A stretch of DNA of 6,584 nt. Source: Myxococcales bacterium. GTDB lineage: Bacteria; Myxococcota_A; Polyangia; Polyangiales; Polyangiaceae. The position numbers and the translations under genes are program-made. The first letter of the stretch is position 1. Each line of letters starts with the position of its first letter. The DNA lies in assembly GCA_025362165.1 (NCBI GenBank), contig JANYHY010000399.1, positions 1 to 6,584 on the forward strand. Direction: 5' to 3'. The notes beneath the pieces are model-generated. The model had not been told where the DNA came from. It made no database searches and saw nothing but the letters and a program-made list of their open reading frames with translations. This document shows positions 1-5,905 of the stretch, piece after piece.

Positions 1-103
1 CATCCGCCGGCGTGACGTTGATCGTCGCCGCGAGCGCGACGCATGGCGCGAGGAACGCGAGCCCGAAGCCGACCGCGAAAGAAGACAAGTGCATACCGAA
101 CAT
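1..103 (-). CDS. N-terminal end of an exported protein (runs off the window)
   Basis: Only the first 34 or so codons are present. Read from the ATG at 103 the product begins MFGMHLSSFAVGFGLAFLAP and continues through CVALAATINVTPAD, a hydrophobic segment ending in ALA-A or LAA-T. This looks like a Sec signal peptide cleaved by signal peptidase I. A second in-frame ATG lies at 94. Neither start gives a positively charged n-region. An in-frame TTG at 130 would add LAGRSRRL, supplying three arginines, so the true start may be upstream. The gene follows the lipoprotein gene ending at 139 with a 35-base gap on the same strand, which suggests one transcript. No Shine-Dalgarno site is evident. The short mature part (TINVTPAD) is too little to assign a family; secreted beta-helix proteins sometimes begin in this way, but this is only a guess. 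Confidence 0.6.
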   Translation of the reverse strand, partial: MFGMHLSSFAVGFGLAFLAPCVALAATINVTPAD

Positions 104-138
104 GAGACGCCGAGATCGACCGGCGAGCAACCCGCAAC

Positions 139-1221
139 TCAATGTTGGAGGTCGCACGCGATCGTGACGTGCACGCGCCCAATCCCCGCTGGAAATGCGC
201 GCTCCGTGAAGCGTGCGATGCCGCAGTAGCGTGCGTCGACGCAGTAGCCCGACGCACCAGGATCTTCGCCTCTCTGGCATAGCGCGAGTTGATCACCTTC
301 GAGTTGACGCACCTCGCAGACACGCATCGGCCCCCACCCACGATCGATCCAACTCGGCTGCGAAGTGCCATGAACGATTGGATCGCTCCACCCACGACTT
401 GGGTCGCACGAAGGCACGCCACCCGCGATCGTGACTCGACACAAGGCCTTACCGTTTTCGTCGGTCTTCGCAAGAAGGCTCGGACACTGACCATCGACAA
501 AGAACGTCGAGAACAAGCCGGTCGTCGGGGTTGGCGGCAACACTCCATTGGTGCGTTCCCAAGCCGAGAGGCGCGGACCGAGCCCTCCCTCTCCGACGAC
601 ACCGAGTGATGCCGGCTTGTGATCGTCGTGAATTCGGTAGTCATCGGGTGAGCTCGGGCTCGCATCGTCTCGAGCGCTGACCAACGTGATGTAACGGTCC
701 GGCGTGATCGCAGGGAGCTCGGCGACGATGCGCGATTCGTCAGTGTTGGTCGGCGAACGCTCTCCGTTCAAGAGTTGCACGGCTTGTCTCGTCGCCGCGA
801 GCAGTTGGTTGGCATTCGCACCAGCGCTCGGTCGTCGAAGCTCGGTCACCAATACGTGTGAAAATGCAGCGACGTCGAGGGAAGCGAGGTGAACGGTATT
901 CAACTCGAACGGTCCGGTGATGAGTGTCGGCTGCGACGAGCGCACCACGAACGCTTGCACGTGCACCTCGAACCAAATCGCGGGATTCGCCTGTGCGTCA
1001 TCCCAGCGCGTGATCTTCGACAGCTCTTTGGTCACCTCGACTTCGTCGATCGAATCGCGCAGTCCCGTGCTCTCCACGCCGTCATCGACGACGACGAGCA
1101 GTGAGAGCGGCGACGAGCCACCCGTCAGATCCAGGACCATCTGGTCGGCGTTCCCATGGGTCGTCTCTGGACTGGAGGAGCAAGCCAACAACAACAACGC
1201 CAAGGACGCCAACCGATGCAT
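139..1221 (-). CDS. Lipoprotein with degenerate VWA-like core and cysteine-rich C-terminus
   Basis: A 360-residue protein with a lipoprotein signal: MHR, a leucine-rich stretch, then LLAC with the lipidated Cys at residue 14. Ser follows it, which by the E. coli Lol rule would allow outer-membrane sorting. Residues 40-51 (SLLVVVDDGVES) sit where myxobacterial VWA lipoproteins carry the metal-binding DxSxS motif, but both serines are missing. Residues 178-190 (ITLVSARDDASPS) resemble the conserved second strand of that family, usually ending in DEDDCS. The last 120 residues hold eight cysteines (246, 261, 272, 302, 315, 327, 333, 356) and end RFTERAFPAGIGRVHVTIAC, matching the family's usual C-terminal end as I remember it. 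I infer a surface or periplasmic binding protein that has lost MIDAS metal chemistry. The partner is unknown. The ATG at 1221 is chosen because it gives a clean lipoprotein signal. No Shine-Dalgarno site is seen upstream of it. Confidence 0.85.
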   Translation of the reverse strand: MHRLASLALLLLACSSSPETTHGNADQMVLDLTGGSSPLSLLVVVDDGVESTGLRDSIDEVEVTKELSKITRWDDAQANPAIWFEVHVQAFVVRSSQPTLITGPFELNTVHLASLDVAAFSHVLVTELRRPSAGANANQLLAATRQAVQLLNGERSPTNTDESRIVAELPAITPDRYITLVSARDDASPSSPDDYRIHDDHKPASLGVVGEGGLGPRLSAWERTNGVLPPTPTTGLFSTFFVDGQCPSLLAKTDENGKALCRVTIAGGVPSCDPSRGWSDPIVHGTSQPSWIDRGWGPMRVCEVRQLEGDQLALCQRGEDPGASGYCVDARYCGIARFTERAFPAGIGRVHVTIACDLQH

Positions 1222-1257
1222 GCGGAGTCACGGAGCAAGACTTCGGCCGGTGCGATC

Positions 1258-1315
1258 GGCCTCGAAACGTGGCACTCTCGAGGCCACAGGACGTCAACCG
1301 CGTTGGCAGTGCCAC
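1258..1315. repeat. Nested inverted repeats in the divergent intergenic region
   Basis: The 149 bases between the divergent starts at 1221 and 1371 contain two perfect 8-base inverted repeats. GGCCTCGA (1258-1265) pairs with TCGAGGCC (1278-1285), with half-site centres 20 bases apart, about two helical turns. GTGGCACT (1269-1276), inside the spacer of the first pair, matches AGTGCCAC (1308-1315) in inverted orientation. The latter also lies in a short dyad TGGCA-G-TGCCA (1304-1314). A -35-like TTGGCA (1303-1308) is present, but the nearest -10-like TACGAT (1330-1335) is 21 bases further on, too far for a normal sigma-70 promoter. Operator sites or an RNA hairpin are both possible. In a GC-rich gap of this size one such repeat could arise by chance, so confidence is low. 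Confidence 0.3.
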
Positions 1316-1370
1316 CTCGGTGTGCACGCTACGATTCACCTCACGGCACCGATCGGCTATTGCAGAGTAC

Positions 1371-2231
1371 ATGCACGAGGTCGACGACGAGCTGCGCGAC
1401 ATCAAGCGCGAAATCGTGGAGTCGCGCGGGCTCGTCATCAAGACCAACAACCTGACGAACGCGCTCAGCGCGGACATCAAGTCGATCGCGAAGCGCCAGC
1501 GAACGTACGAGCGGCGCATCTCGTGGAACAGCGCTGTCGCGTACATCGTGTTCGTGCTGGTCGCGTTCACCGCGCTGAAGTTCGCTTGGGACGCGCGCGT
1601 CGAGTCGATCAAGGGCGAGACCGAACAGAAGACACAAGAGAACGAGCGCCTCCACAAAGAGGTCCAGAAGAACGACGAGGACAAGAAGGACCGCGACCGC
1701 GCCGAGGCGAAGTCAGCGCAGTTCTACGAGCTGATCCGCGCCGGCAAGAAGGTGGAGGTCGTCGATGGCTACGAGGCGATCAAGAAGGAGCCGCTGAGCC
1801 GCGCCGAGCAAGCCGTGTTCGCGGACGCGGTGGAGAAGGCGCGCAACGATCTAGCCGCGCAGATGTACGAGCAGGGCCTCGACAAGGCGCGCGTGCAGCG
1901 TTGGCAAGAGGCCGCGACCGCATACGAGGACTCGCTCAAGTACAAGGACAACTCCGCAATTGCGGCCAACGTGAAGCTCGGCCTCGCTCAGGCGTATCGC
2001 AAGCTGGCGCGGCCGCGCGAGGCGATCCCGCTCCTCAATCAGATCTCGGACGGCGCGACCGACAAGGAGTTGCAAGACGACGCGCTGTACGAGCTCGCCA
2101 AATGCCAAGAAGACATCCAGACCTGGAACGAGGCGAAGAACACGTGGCGGACGCTGATCCGCAGGTTCCCCGATTCGCACTTCACGCCAGAGGCGAAGCT
2201 ATACCTGGCGCACCTGCAGGTGATGCACTGA
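1371..2231 (+). CDS. Membrane-anchored coiled-coil/TPR protein
   Basis: A 286-residue protein. Residues 1-50 form a charged, probably coiled-coil helix ending in the basic patch KRQRTYERR. Residues about 52-71 (from WNSAVAYIVFVLVAFTALKF) form one transmembrane helix. Residues 75-118 are a highly charged helix (KGETEQKTQENERLHKEVQK). From about 160 to the end are TPR-like helical pairs: RWQEAATAYEDSL, then LGLAQAYRKLARPREAIPLL, then ALYELAKCQEDIQTWNEAKN and TWRTLIRRFPDSHFTPEAKL. The positive-inside rule places the N-terminus in the cytoplasm and the TPR part in the periplasm. A coiled coil plus C-terminal TPRs recalls CpoB/YbgF, but those have a cleaved signal, and no Tol-Pal genes are nearby, so this is only an analogy. 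The frame stays open upstream, but the ATG at 1371 is the first that clears the opposite gene. Its upstream AGAG is a weak ribosome site. Confidence 0.85.
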   Translation: MHEVDDELRDIKREIVESRGLVIKTNNLTNALSADIKSIAKRQRTYERRISWNSAVAYIVFVLVAFTALKFAWDARVESIKGETEQKTQENERLHKEVQKNDEDKKDRDRAEAKSAQFYELIRAGKKVEVVDGYEAIKKEPLSRAEQAVFADAVEKARNDLAAQMYEQGLDKARVQRWQEAATAYEDSLKYKDNSAIAANVKLGLAQAYRKLARPREAIPLLNQISDGATDKELQDDALYELAKCQEDIQTWNEAKNTWRTLIRRFPDSHFTPEAKLYLAHLQVMH

Positions 2232-2241
2232 GTCGTTCAGT
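2227..2241. other. Small hairpin spanning a convergent gene junction
   Basis: The stop codons of the TPR gene (TGA, 2229-2231) and the J-domain gene (complement of 2241-2243) face each other across 9 bases. ACTGA (2227-2231) and TCAGT (2237-2241) form a 5-base stem with a 5-base loop across this gap. A perfect 12-base palindrome, CACCTGCAGGTG, lies just before it at 2211-2222, within the end of the TPR gene. Neither has a T-run, so an intrinsic terminator is not supported, and part of the stem comes simply from the two facing TGA stops. Confidence 0.2.
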
Positions 2242-2951
2242 CAGGCCACGAGCGTCTGATACGCCGCCGTGATCTGCGCGAGCTGCGACTCTAGCGCGCG
2301 TCGCTCTTCTGGAGTCGCGTGCGGATGCAAGTCTGGGTGGAGCCTGCGCGCGACTTGGCGGAACGCGCGACGGATCTCCGCTGGGTCCGCGCGCTCGTCC
2401 ACGCCGAGCAATCGGTAAGCGCTCGTGGGAGCGCGCGTCACTGCGGGATTTGGCGTCTGCGGCTGATCGCGATCACGCGCGCGCTTGCGACCCGAGAGGA
2501 ACTCCTTGGGGTCGAGCGCGTCGGCCGAGAGAGCTTCCTTGGGAGGTCGCACGGTCACGCGGAAAGAGATGCGCGCCTCCGCGATGGAGTCCAGCGCTCC
2601 AAGACGGAGCACGAGTTGTCTGCGTAGGGCGCGATCGATGGTCGCCGTTGGCACAGCGAAGTCGCGCACGAGCACTTCGCCCAAGAGCCTTCGTGAAGAC
2701 ATCGCGCGGAGCACTGAGCGCGACGCGACGCCTTCGTCGATCTCGCCCTGATCCCGGAGCAGGTCTGCGAGCCGACGAGACGCGCCATCGAGCTCGACCG
2801 CGATCACCAGACCGCGTGAGAGGTGCACGCGATGCGTTCGACCGCGAGACTCCTCGAGCAGCTCGATGGTCCCGGTGGCGCGCGCGCGGTGCGCTTGACC
2901 AAGGAGATCACCGAGCGTCGTCGCGCGCAATCGGCTGGGGAACAGCATCAC
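2241..2951 (-). CDS. DUF4388 (PATAN-like) domain protein with C-terminal J-domain
   Basis: A 236-residue cytoplasmic protein without a signal or membrane segment. Residues about 12-55 (LGDLLGQAHRARATGTIELL and then HRVHLSRGLVIAVELDG) form the beta-rich start of a DUF4388 domain. Residues 58-132, with RRLLGEVLVRDFAVPTATID followed by RALRRQ, supply its helical second half. A polar linker (about 152-176) leads to a J-domain at 177-235: AYRLLGV, AEIRRAFRQVARRL, then the HPD motif at 205-207 that stimulates Hsp70 ATPase, and a final helix to the C-terminus. No Gly/Phe region, zinc finger or substrate-binding domain is present, so this is a class C (type III) J-protein. It would recruit DnaK to whatever the N-terminal domain binds. 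It follows the secreted protein at 2987-3388 by 35 bases. The start is GTG 2951 or the adjoining ATG 2948. Confidence 0.9.
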   Translation of the reverse strand: MMLFPSRLRATTLGDLLGQAHRARATGTIELLEESRGRTHRVHLSRGLVIAVELDGASRRLADLLRDQGEIDEGVASRSVLRAMSSRRLLGEVLVRDFAVPTATIDRALRRQLVLRLGALDSIAEARISFRVTVRPPKEALSADALDPKEFLSGRKRARDRDQPQTPNPAVTRAPTSAYRLLGVDERADPAEIRRAFRQVARRLHPDLHPHATPEERRALESQLAQITAAYQTLVA

Positions 2952-2956
2952 CTCTT
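2951..2956 (-). promoter_or_regulatory. Shine-Dalgarno-like site abutting its own start codon
   Basis: On the minus strand AAGAGGTGATG is close to the full anti-16S complement, but its last G is the first base of the GTG at 2951, and the ATG at 2948 follows after only two bases. Normal spacing is about 5-9. The site would suit the in-frame CTG at 2945 (five bases), a rare start. Either it is fortuitous or the annotated start is slightly wrong. Confidence 0.35.
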
Positions 2957-2986
2957 GCCATACGCCGACCCATTTTTGTGGCCAAC

Positions 2987-3388
2987 TTACTCGCCTGCGG
3001 ACACGACCGTTGACACGTCACGCATCAGCGATACGCAGGCATCACCGCGACAAATCACGGCCCTTACGCGCGCCTTGAGCTCACCCTTCCCGTGCGTCTT
3101 TGCCACCACGGCAAACGCCCACCGCCACGCCGCATCACGCGACTCCGTGGCATCGGACGGCGCCAGCCTCGCTTTGAGCGGAGTCACGTTCGGCGGGGAC
3201 TCGATGACCACCACGTCTGCCCAGATCACGCGGGAGTCCGCAGGCGCGCGGACCTCTGCGTCGCAGCGAACGCGACCCGGGCCGGCGGCGGGCGTGCATG
3301 TCATCGCCGCGTCGAGGGGGACGGGATCCGCGGACGCCTGGAACGAGACCGCGGTCACCGTGACGAAGAGCCAGCTGAATCGTCTCAC
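2987..3388 (-). CDS. Small secreted four-cysteine protein
   Basis: A 133-residue protein with a signal peptide: MRRFSWLFVTVTAVSFQASA, then DP, with likely cleavage after Ala20. The mature part, about 113 residues, looks beta-rich (RVIWADVVVIES, WRWAFAVVAK, ELKARVRAVICR). It carries four cysteines in two close pairs, 31/42 and 113/118, which probably form disulfides in the periplasm or outside the cell. The C-terminal end, VICRGDACVSLMRDVSTVV, faintly recalls the Cys-containing strand of DsbD N-terminal-like domains, but the match is too short to name the family. The start is GTG at 3388; AGGA lies 10 bases upstream of it, a weak but usable ribosome site. The gene precedes the DUF4388-J gene by 35 bases on the same strand, so the two may be co-transcribed. 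It diverges from the lipoprotein at 3413 with only 24 bases between starts. Confidence 0.8.
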   Translation of the reverse strand: MRRFSWLFVTVTAVSFQASADPVPLDAAMTCTPAAGPGRVRCDAEVRAPADSRVIWADVVVIESPPNVTPLKARLAPSDATESRDAAWRWAFAVVAKTHGKGELKARVRAVICRGDACVSLMRDVSTVVSAGE

Positions 3389-3412
3389 GGTCGGAGTATC
3401 CTACGCGTCACC
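3389..3412. promoter_or_regulatory. 24-base divergent start region with overlapping -10-like boxes
   Basis: TATCCT (3397-3402) on the plus strand and TAGGAT (3403-3398) on the minus strand overlap; each matches four of six positions of the TATAAT box. Each sits 9 or 10 bases before its start codon (ATG 3413, GTG 3388). Initiation from either would give nearly leaderless messages. The plus-strand -35 region (CTGAAT, 3375-3380) and the minus-strand one are poor matches. AGGA within the minus box could equally serve as a ribosome site, so the promoter reading is tentative. Confidence 0.25.
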
Positions 3413-4000
3413 ATGCGCCGCCTAGCCCTTATGATCTCCGCGATGCTCCTCGCATGCGACGAGAAGCCAACTGCGAAAGTCGACGCCCCCGCCGATACGC
3501 TCGCGCCGAGTGTCGTTGCCGCGAAGCCGAAGCCTGGGTGGGATGCGGCGTCGATGCCGCAGCGACCAGTCCCCAAGGGCACAGCCACCGTGAACTACAC
3601 GATGCCCGAGGACGTGCAGATGCTCGCGAACGGATACATGAACGCGATGGCAACGCCGCACCCCGAAGACGCGCTCATCGACGCGCCATTCGTCGCGCAG
3701 CTACAGGAGCAGCTGAAACCTGCCGCCGAAGCGTTGGACAAAGGTAGCAAGGCAGAGCGCGCGAAGCTCGGCGTGCTCGTGCAGACGACTGGCGGAGGTC
3801 GCCGCATCGACGTGCTCATGATCGCTGGCTGCGATGCGGACATGCCCAAGCGACTCGCGCTGAAGGCAGGCTACACGCTCGACAATCTGCTCATCCACGG
3901 CGTGCTCGTCGTTCGCTGTAACGATCACTCTGCGCAGTGCTTGCAAAGTACACGTGACTCGGAGGACGTGCTTTGCACCACGGCACCGCGTCACAAATAG
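3413..4000 (+). CDS. Small lipoprotein of unknown function
   Basis: A 195-residue protein with the lipoprotein signal MRRLALMISAMLLAC; Cys15 is the lipidated residue. Asp at +2 is, by the E. coli Lol rule, an inner-membrane retention signal, though myxobacteria may differ. Residues 16-60 form a Pro/Ala/Lys-rich linker. The folded part (about 61-190) opens with a helical stretch (MPEDVQMLANGYMNAM, FVAQLQEQLKPAAEALDKGS) and then beta strands (LGVLVQTTGG, RIDVLMIAGC, LLIHGVLVVRC). Four further cysteines (140, 169, 176, 188) suggest two disulfides. I recognise no family. The frame is open well upstream over the opposite gene, but the ATG at 3413 gives an exact lipoprotein signal, so the longer reading is rejected. 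The only purine-rich site, GGAG at 3393-3396, is 16 bases away, too far for normal use. The gene converges with the next one, leaving 13 bases between stops. Confidence 0.85.
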   Translation: MRRLALMISAMLLACDEKPTAKVDAPADTLAPSVVAAKPKPGWDAASMPQRPVPKGTATVNYTMPEDVQMLANGYMNAMATPHPEDALIDAPFVAQLQEQLKPAAEALDKGSKAERAKLGVLVQTTGGGRRIDVLMIAGCDADMPKRLALKAGYTLDNLLIHGVLVVRCNDHSAQCLQSTRDSEDVLCTTAPRHK

Positions 4001-4013
4001 CTGCCCGTGTGGC

Positions 4014-5864
4014 TCACCAGAGCCCGACGAACGCGTGACCTGCGCGCACGCACGCGACGCGCGCTTCATCGTCGCTGACCGCGCAGTCTCGTAGCTCCGC
4101 GTATGCGCCGTCGAGCTCGGGGGCGCGGAGCGTGCGAGACTTGGCACCGCGAACGACGATACCGAGCGAGGTAGGCGCGACGAGGACCTTTCCATCCGGC
4201 GAGCGCGGGGCGCCCAAGGACAAAGGTTGATTCATCAACGATTGGAGCACGGAGGCTCTTCCTTGCGGCGATACGAGGATGAGCGACCCGTCGACGATCG
4301 CCTCGAGCCCGGCCTGACCCCACGCGATCGGAGTCGCGCTGACCGGCTCGCCTTTGCTCCCCACACAACGACCTCCGAGCGCGGGCACGATCGGGAGCTC
4401 CACGTCGGTCATGTCTCCATCCGTGGTGGGCGCGAGCGTCGCGTGCAGCACGAGGCCGTCGCACGCGTTGTACGCCTCGATGAAGCGCGAGCCGCCGTCG
4501 GGTGAGACGACCGCCATGGACCATGGGCTCACATCACGCGCGTCCAGCTCGTCGCCCGTTTCTGGATCCATCCGGACCACGCCGTTCGCCGTGCGGACGA
4601 GTAGCTTGCCGCTCGCCTCGAACGCGAGCGCGCCCCACGCGGGCTGGCGGCCTCGCTCGATCAACGGCACCGCAGCGACTTGCCGCACGCTCGTCGCGCT
4701 GACTGGGGGAGACGCTTGCAGGATCCAACCCTCGGCGTCTTTGCCACGACTGGAGGTCTTGGTCGCTGGCGCGAGCTGCGCTCGTGACAAGGCGGTCGTG
4801 GCCATCAACGCATCGCCAAGCGTCGCGTACGCGCGCACCTCCGCGAGGCCTGCCTCCTCCAACGCGCGGCTGTTGCCACACGACAGCGGCGCGTCACCGA
4901 GCACTCTCGTCAGACGCGGCGCGCCTCCGTCGTTGCAGAGCGCCGCGTACAAAGCGCGGATCGCTCGCACGCGCGGCGGCACGCCTGCGGCCTCTTTCGG
5001 CTTCGCCGCGAGCGCCTGTGCGGTGGCGGAGAGGAGCCTCAGCGAGCCGTCCGGATCGTCTCCGTCGCGCGACATCCCCGCCGGACGATCGAACCATCCG
5101 AGCTTGGCCGTCGTGCGTGAGAGCGGCTCGAGCGGGCCTCCACCTCCCTCGATCGAGACTCGTACGACGACATCGTCAATCGTGTCGCCGTCGCGATCCG
5201 AAGCGTCGACGTTGAAGAAGAGCACGGGCGCGTTGGGAGGATCGATCACGCTCGCCGAAAAGTGCGTGCGCGCGGAAGGTGTGAATGCGAGCACCGCGAT
5301 CCACCGCGAAGGATCGCGCGTGGGCTGCGTCGCGCACTTCTGGCCAAGCTCCACGAGCACGCTGCGCTTTCCGACCTGCGCGAGCCGACGCGTCGCTGTG
5401 CACTGCCCTGTCGTCGGCAGCGGCCCAGTCGCGATGGGTGAGCTCTGCGTCATGCCTTGAGGCGTGGACTTGTAGAATACAAGCGTTCCTGGATCGCCCG
5501 GCGTGGCGGCGAGGCGGGTGATCGCGACCACGTCCGTGGCGCCATCGCCATCCAGATCTCTCGCGAGACCGAGCTCGAAGACGGACCCTGCGGGCGCGCG
5601 CACGTTCACTCCGCCGAGCGCCCACTCGCTCGCGTTCGGGGGAGCCTTGTCCGCGGGTTGCTCGAGGAACGCGCCGCCGTCGTCTGGCGCGCTCGTCACC
5701 ACCGGCTTGTCACCTGCGTCATCCGCGCCGCCTTCGCCGATCGAGTAGGGCACGTACGGGTGCTCGTTCTTGCACCCCTTGCACCCAGCCAGCGCGAACG
5801 CTGACGCGAGCGCGATCGAGCGAAGCGACTGCATCAGCGCCATCGAGTACACCAGTTCGGACAT
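4014..5864 (-). CDS. Large lipoprotein with calcium-loop (FG-GAP/VCBS-like) repeats and propeller-like C-terminus
   Basis: A 616-residue protein from the first ATG. The lipobox LAGC puts the lipidated Cys at residue 28 (Lys at +2). The ATGs at 5843 or 5834 would give a tidier signal (MQSLRSIALASAFALAGC) and may be the real starts. Residues 32-75 are an acidic linker. Residues 80-260 are beta-rich, with two calcium-type loops, DLDGDGATD (103-111) and DRDGDTIDD (223-231), each followed by a VV strand as in FG-GAP/VCBS repeats. Residues about 273-365 look helical. Residues about 380-616 contain repeated strand-turn units (SPDGGSRF, SPQGRAS, SPDGKVLV, SDDEARVAC), which suggest a beta-propeller. 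Ten cysteines occur: 28, 31, then neighbouring pairs 155/177, 310/329, 468/500 and 594/605, consistent with disulfides. I infer a surface or periplasmic binding or scaffold role; no catalytic motif is seen. Confidence 0.88.
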   Translation of the reverse strand: MSELVYSMALMQSLRSIALASAFALAGCKGCKNEHPYVPYSIGEGGADDAGDKPVVTSAPDDGGAFLEQPADKAPPNASEWALGGVNVRAPAGSVFELGLARDLDGDGATDVVAITRLAATPGDPGTLVFYKSTPQGMTQSSPIATGPLPTTGQCTATRRLAQVGKRSVLVELGQKCATQPTRDPSRWIAVLAFTPSARTHFSASVIDPPNAPVLFFNVDASDRDGDTIDDVVVRVSIEGGGGPLEPLSRTTAKLGWFDRPAGMSRDGDDPDGSLRLLSATAQALAAKPKEAAGVPPRVRAIRALYAALCNDGGAPRLTRVLGDAPLSCGNSRALEEAGLAEVRAYATLGDALMATTALSRAQLAPATKTSSRGKDAEGWILQASPPVSATSVRQVAAVPLIERGRQPAWGALAFEASGKLLVRTANGVVRMDPETGDELDARDVSPWSMAVVSPDGGSRFIEAYNACDGLVLHATLAPTTDGDMTDVELPIVPALGGRCVGSKGEPVSATPIAWGQAGLEAIVDGSLILVSPQGRASVLQSLMNQPLSLGAPRSPDGKVLVAPTSLGIVVRGAKSRTLRAPELDGAYAELRDCAVSDDEARVACVRAGHAFVGLW

Positions 5865-5876
5865 TGACGCACGTCA
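5865..5876. repeat. Short dyad next to a divergent start
   Basis: TGACG-CA-CGTCA is a perfect 5-base inverted repeat with a 2-base centre, directly upstream of the minus-strand ATG at 5864 and about 40 bases before the plus-strand GTG at 5915. Its position between two divergent genes would suit an operator, but arms this short can occur by chance. Confidence 0.25.
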
Positions 5877-5900
5877 GCCTGTACAACGCTCGGCGCGCGT

Positions 5901-5905
5901 GGAAG
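5901..5905 (+). promoter_or_regulatory. Ribosome binding site supporting the GTG start at 5915
   Basis: GGAAG lies 9 bases before GTG 5915, one of the better-placed Shine-Dalgarno-like sites in the window. It favours GTG 5915 over the in-frame TTG at 5864. Confidence 0.45.

Noticed and set aside
1269..1285. Sigma-54 promoter at TGGCAC (1270-1275)
   Set aside because: The required TTGC element at the correct distance is absent (AGGC is found instead).
1101..1370. 90-codon N-terminal extension of the TPR gene
   Set aside because: The extension overlaps the start of the opposite lipoprotein gene and is Ser/Thr/Pro/Arg-rich without structure; the protein-like sequence begins at the ATG at 1371.
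1082..1684. A 200-codon minus-strand frame over the TPR gene start
   Set aside because: It is the antisense of the membrane and coiled-coil region, crosses the divergent intergenic gap and has no domain.
917..2272. A 451-codon plus-strand open frame
   Set aside because: It spans the antisense of the VWA-like lipoprotein and then reads the TPR gene in another frame. The product is Arg-rich and low in complexity, as expected from GC-rich shadow frames, with no signal or domain.
2952..2973. Possible leader peptide starting at ATG 2973 on the minus strand
   Set aside because: It is only 21 codons with no amino-acid run or attenuator hairpin; it is noted as possible coupling but not called a gene.
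2450..3013. A 187-codon plus-strand frame over the J-domain gene
   Set aside because: Its Arg-rich composition marks a shadow; the opposite frame has recognisable DUF4388 and J-domain motifs.
3092..3412. 107-codon N-terminal extension of the small lipoprotein
   Set aside because: It is Arg/His-rich shadow of the opposite secreted-protein gene, and it would bury a perfect lipoprotein signal in the middle of the protein.
4001..4013. Terminator between the convergent stops at 4000 and 4014
   Set aside because: Only short 3-4 base complementarities are seen and there is no T-run.
4354..5460. A 368-codon plus-strand frame antisense to the large lipoprotein
   Set aside because: The Ser/Arg/Pro-rich product has no domain or signal, while the minus frame has a lipobox, calcium loops and paired cysteines. 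Long antisense frames are common in GC-rich DNA.
1290..5876. A shared CGTCA half-site in all three divergent gaps
   Set aside because: A 5-base word in about 220 bases of GC-rich sequence on two strands is expected by chance, and it also occurs inside coding sequence (TGACACGTCA at 3011-3020).
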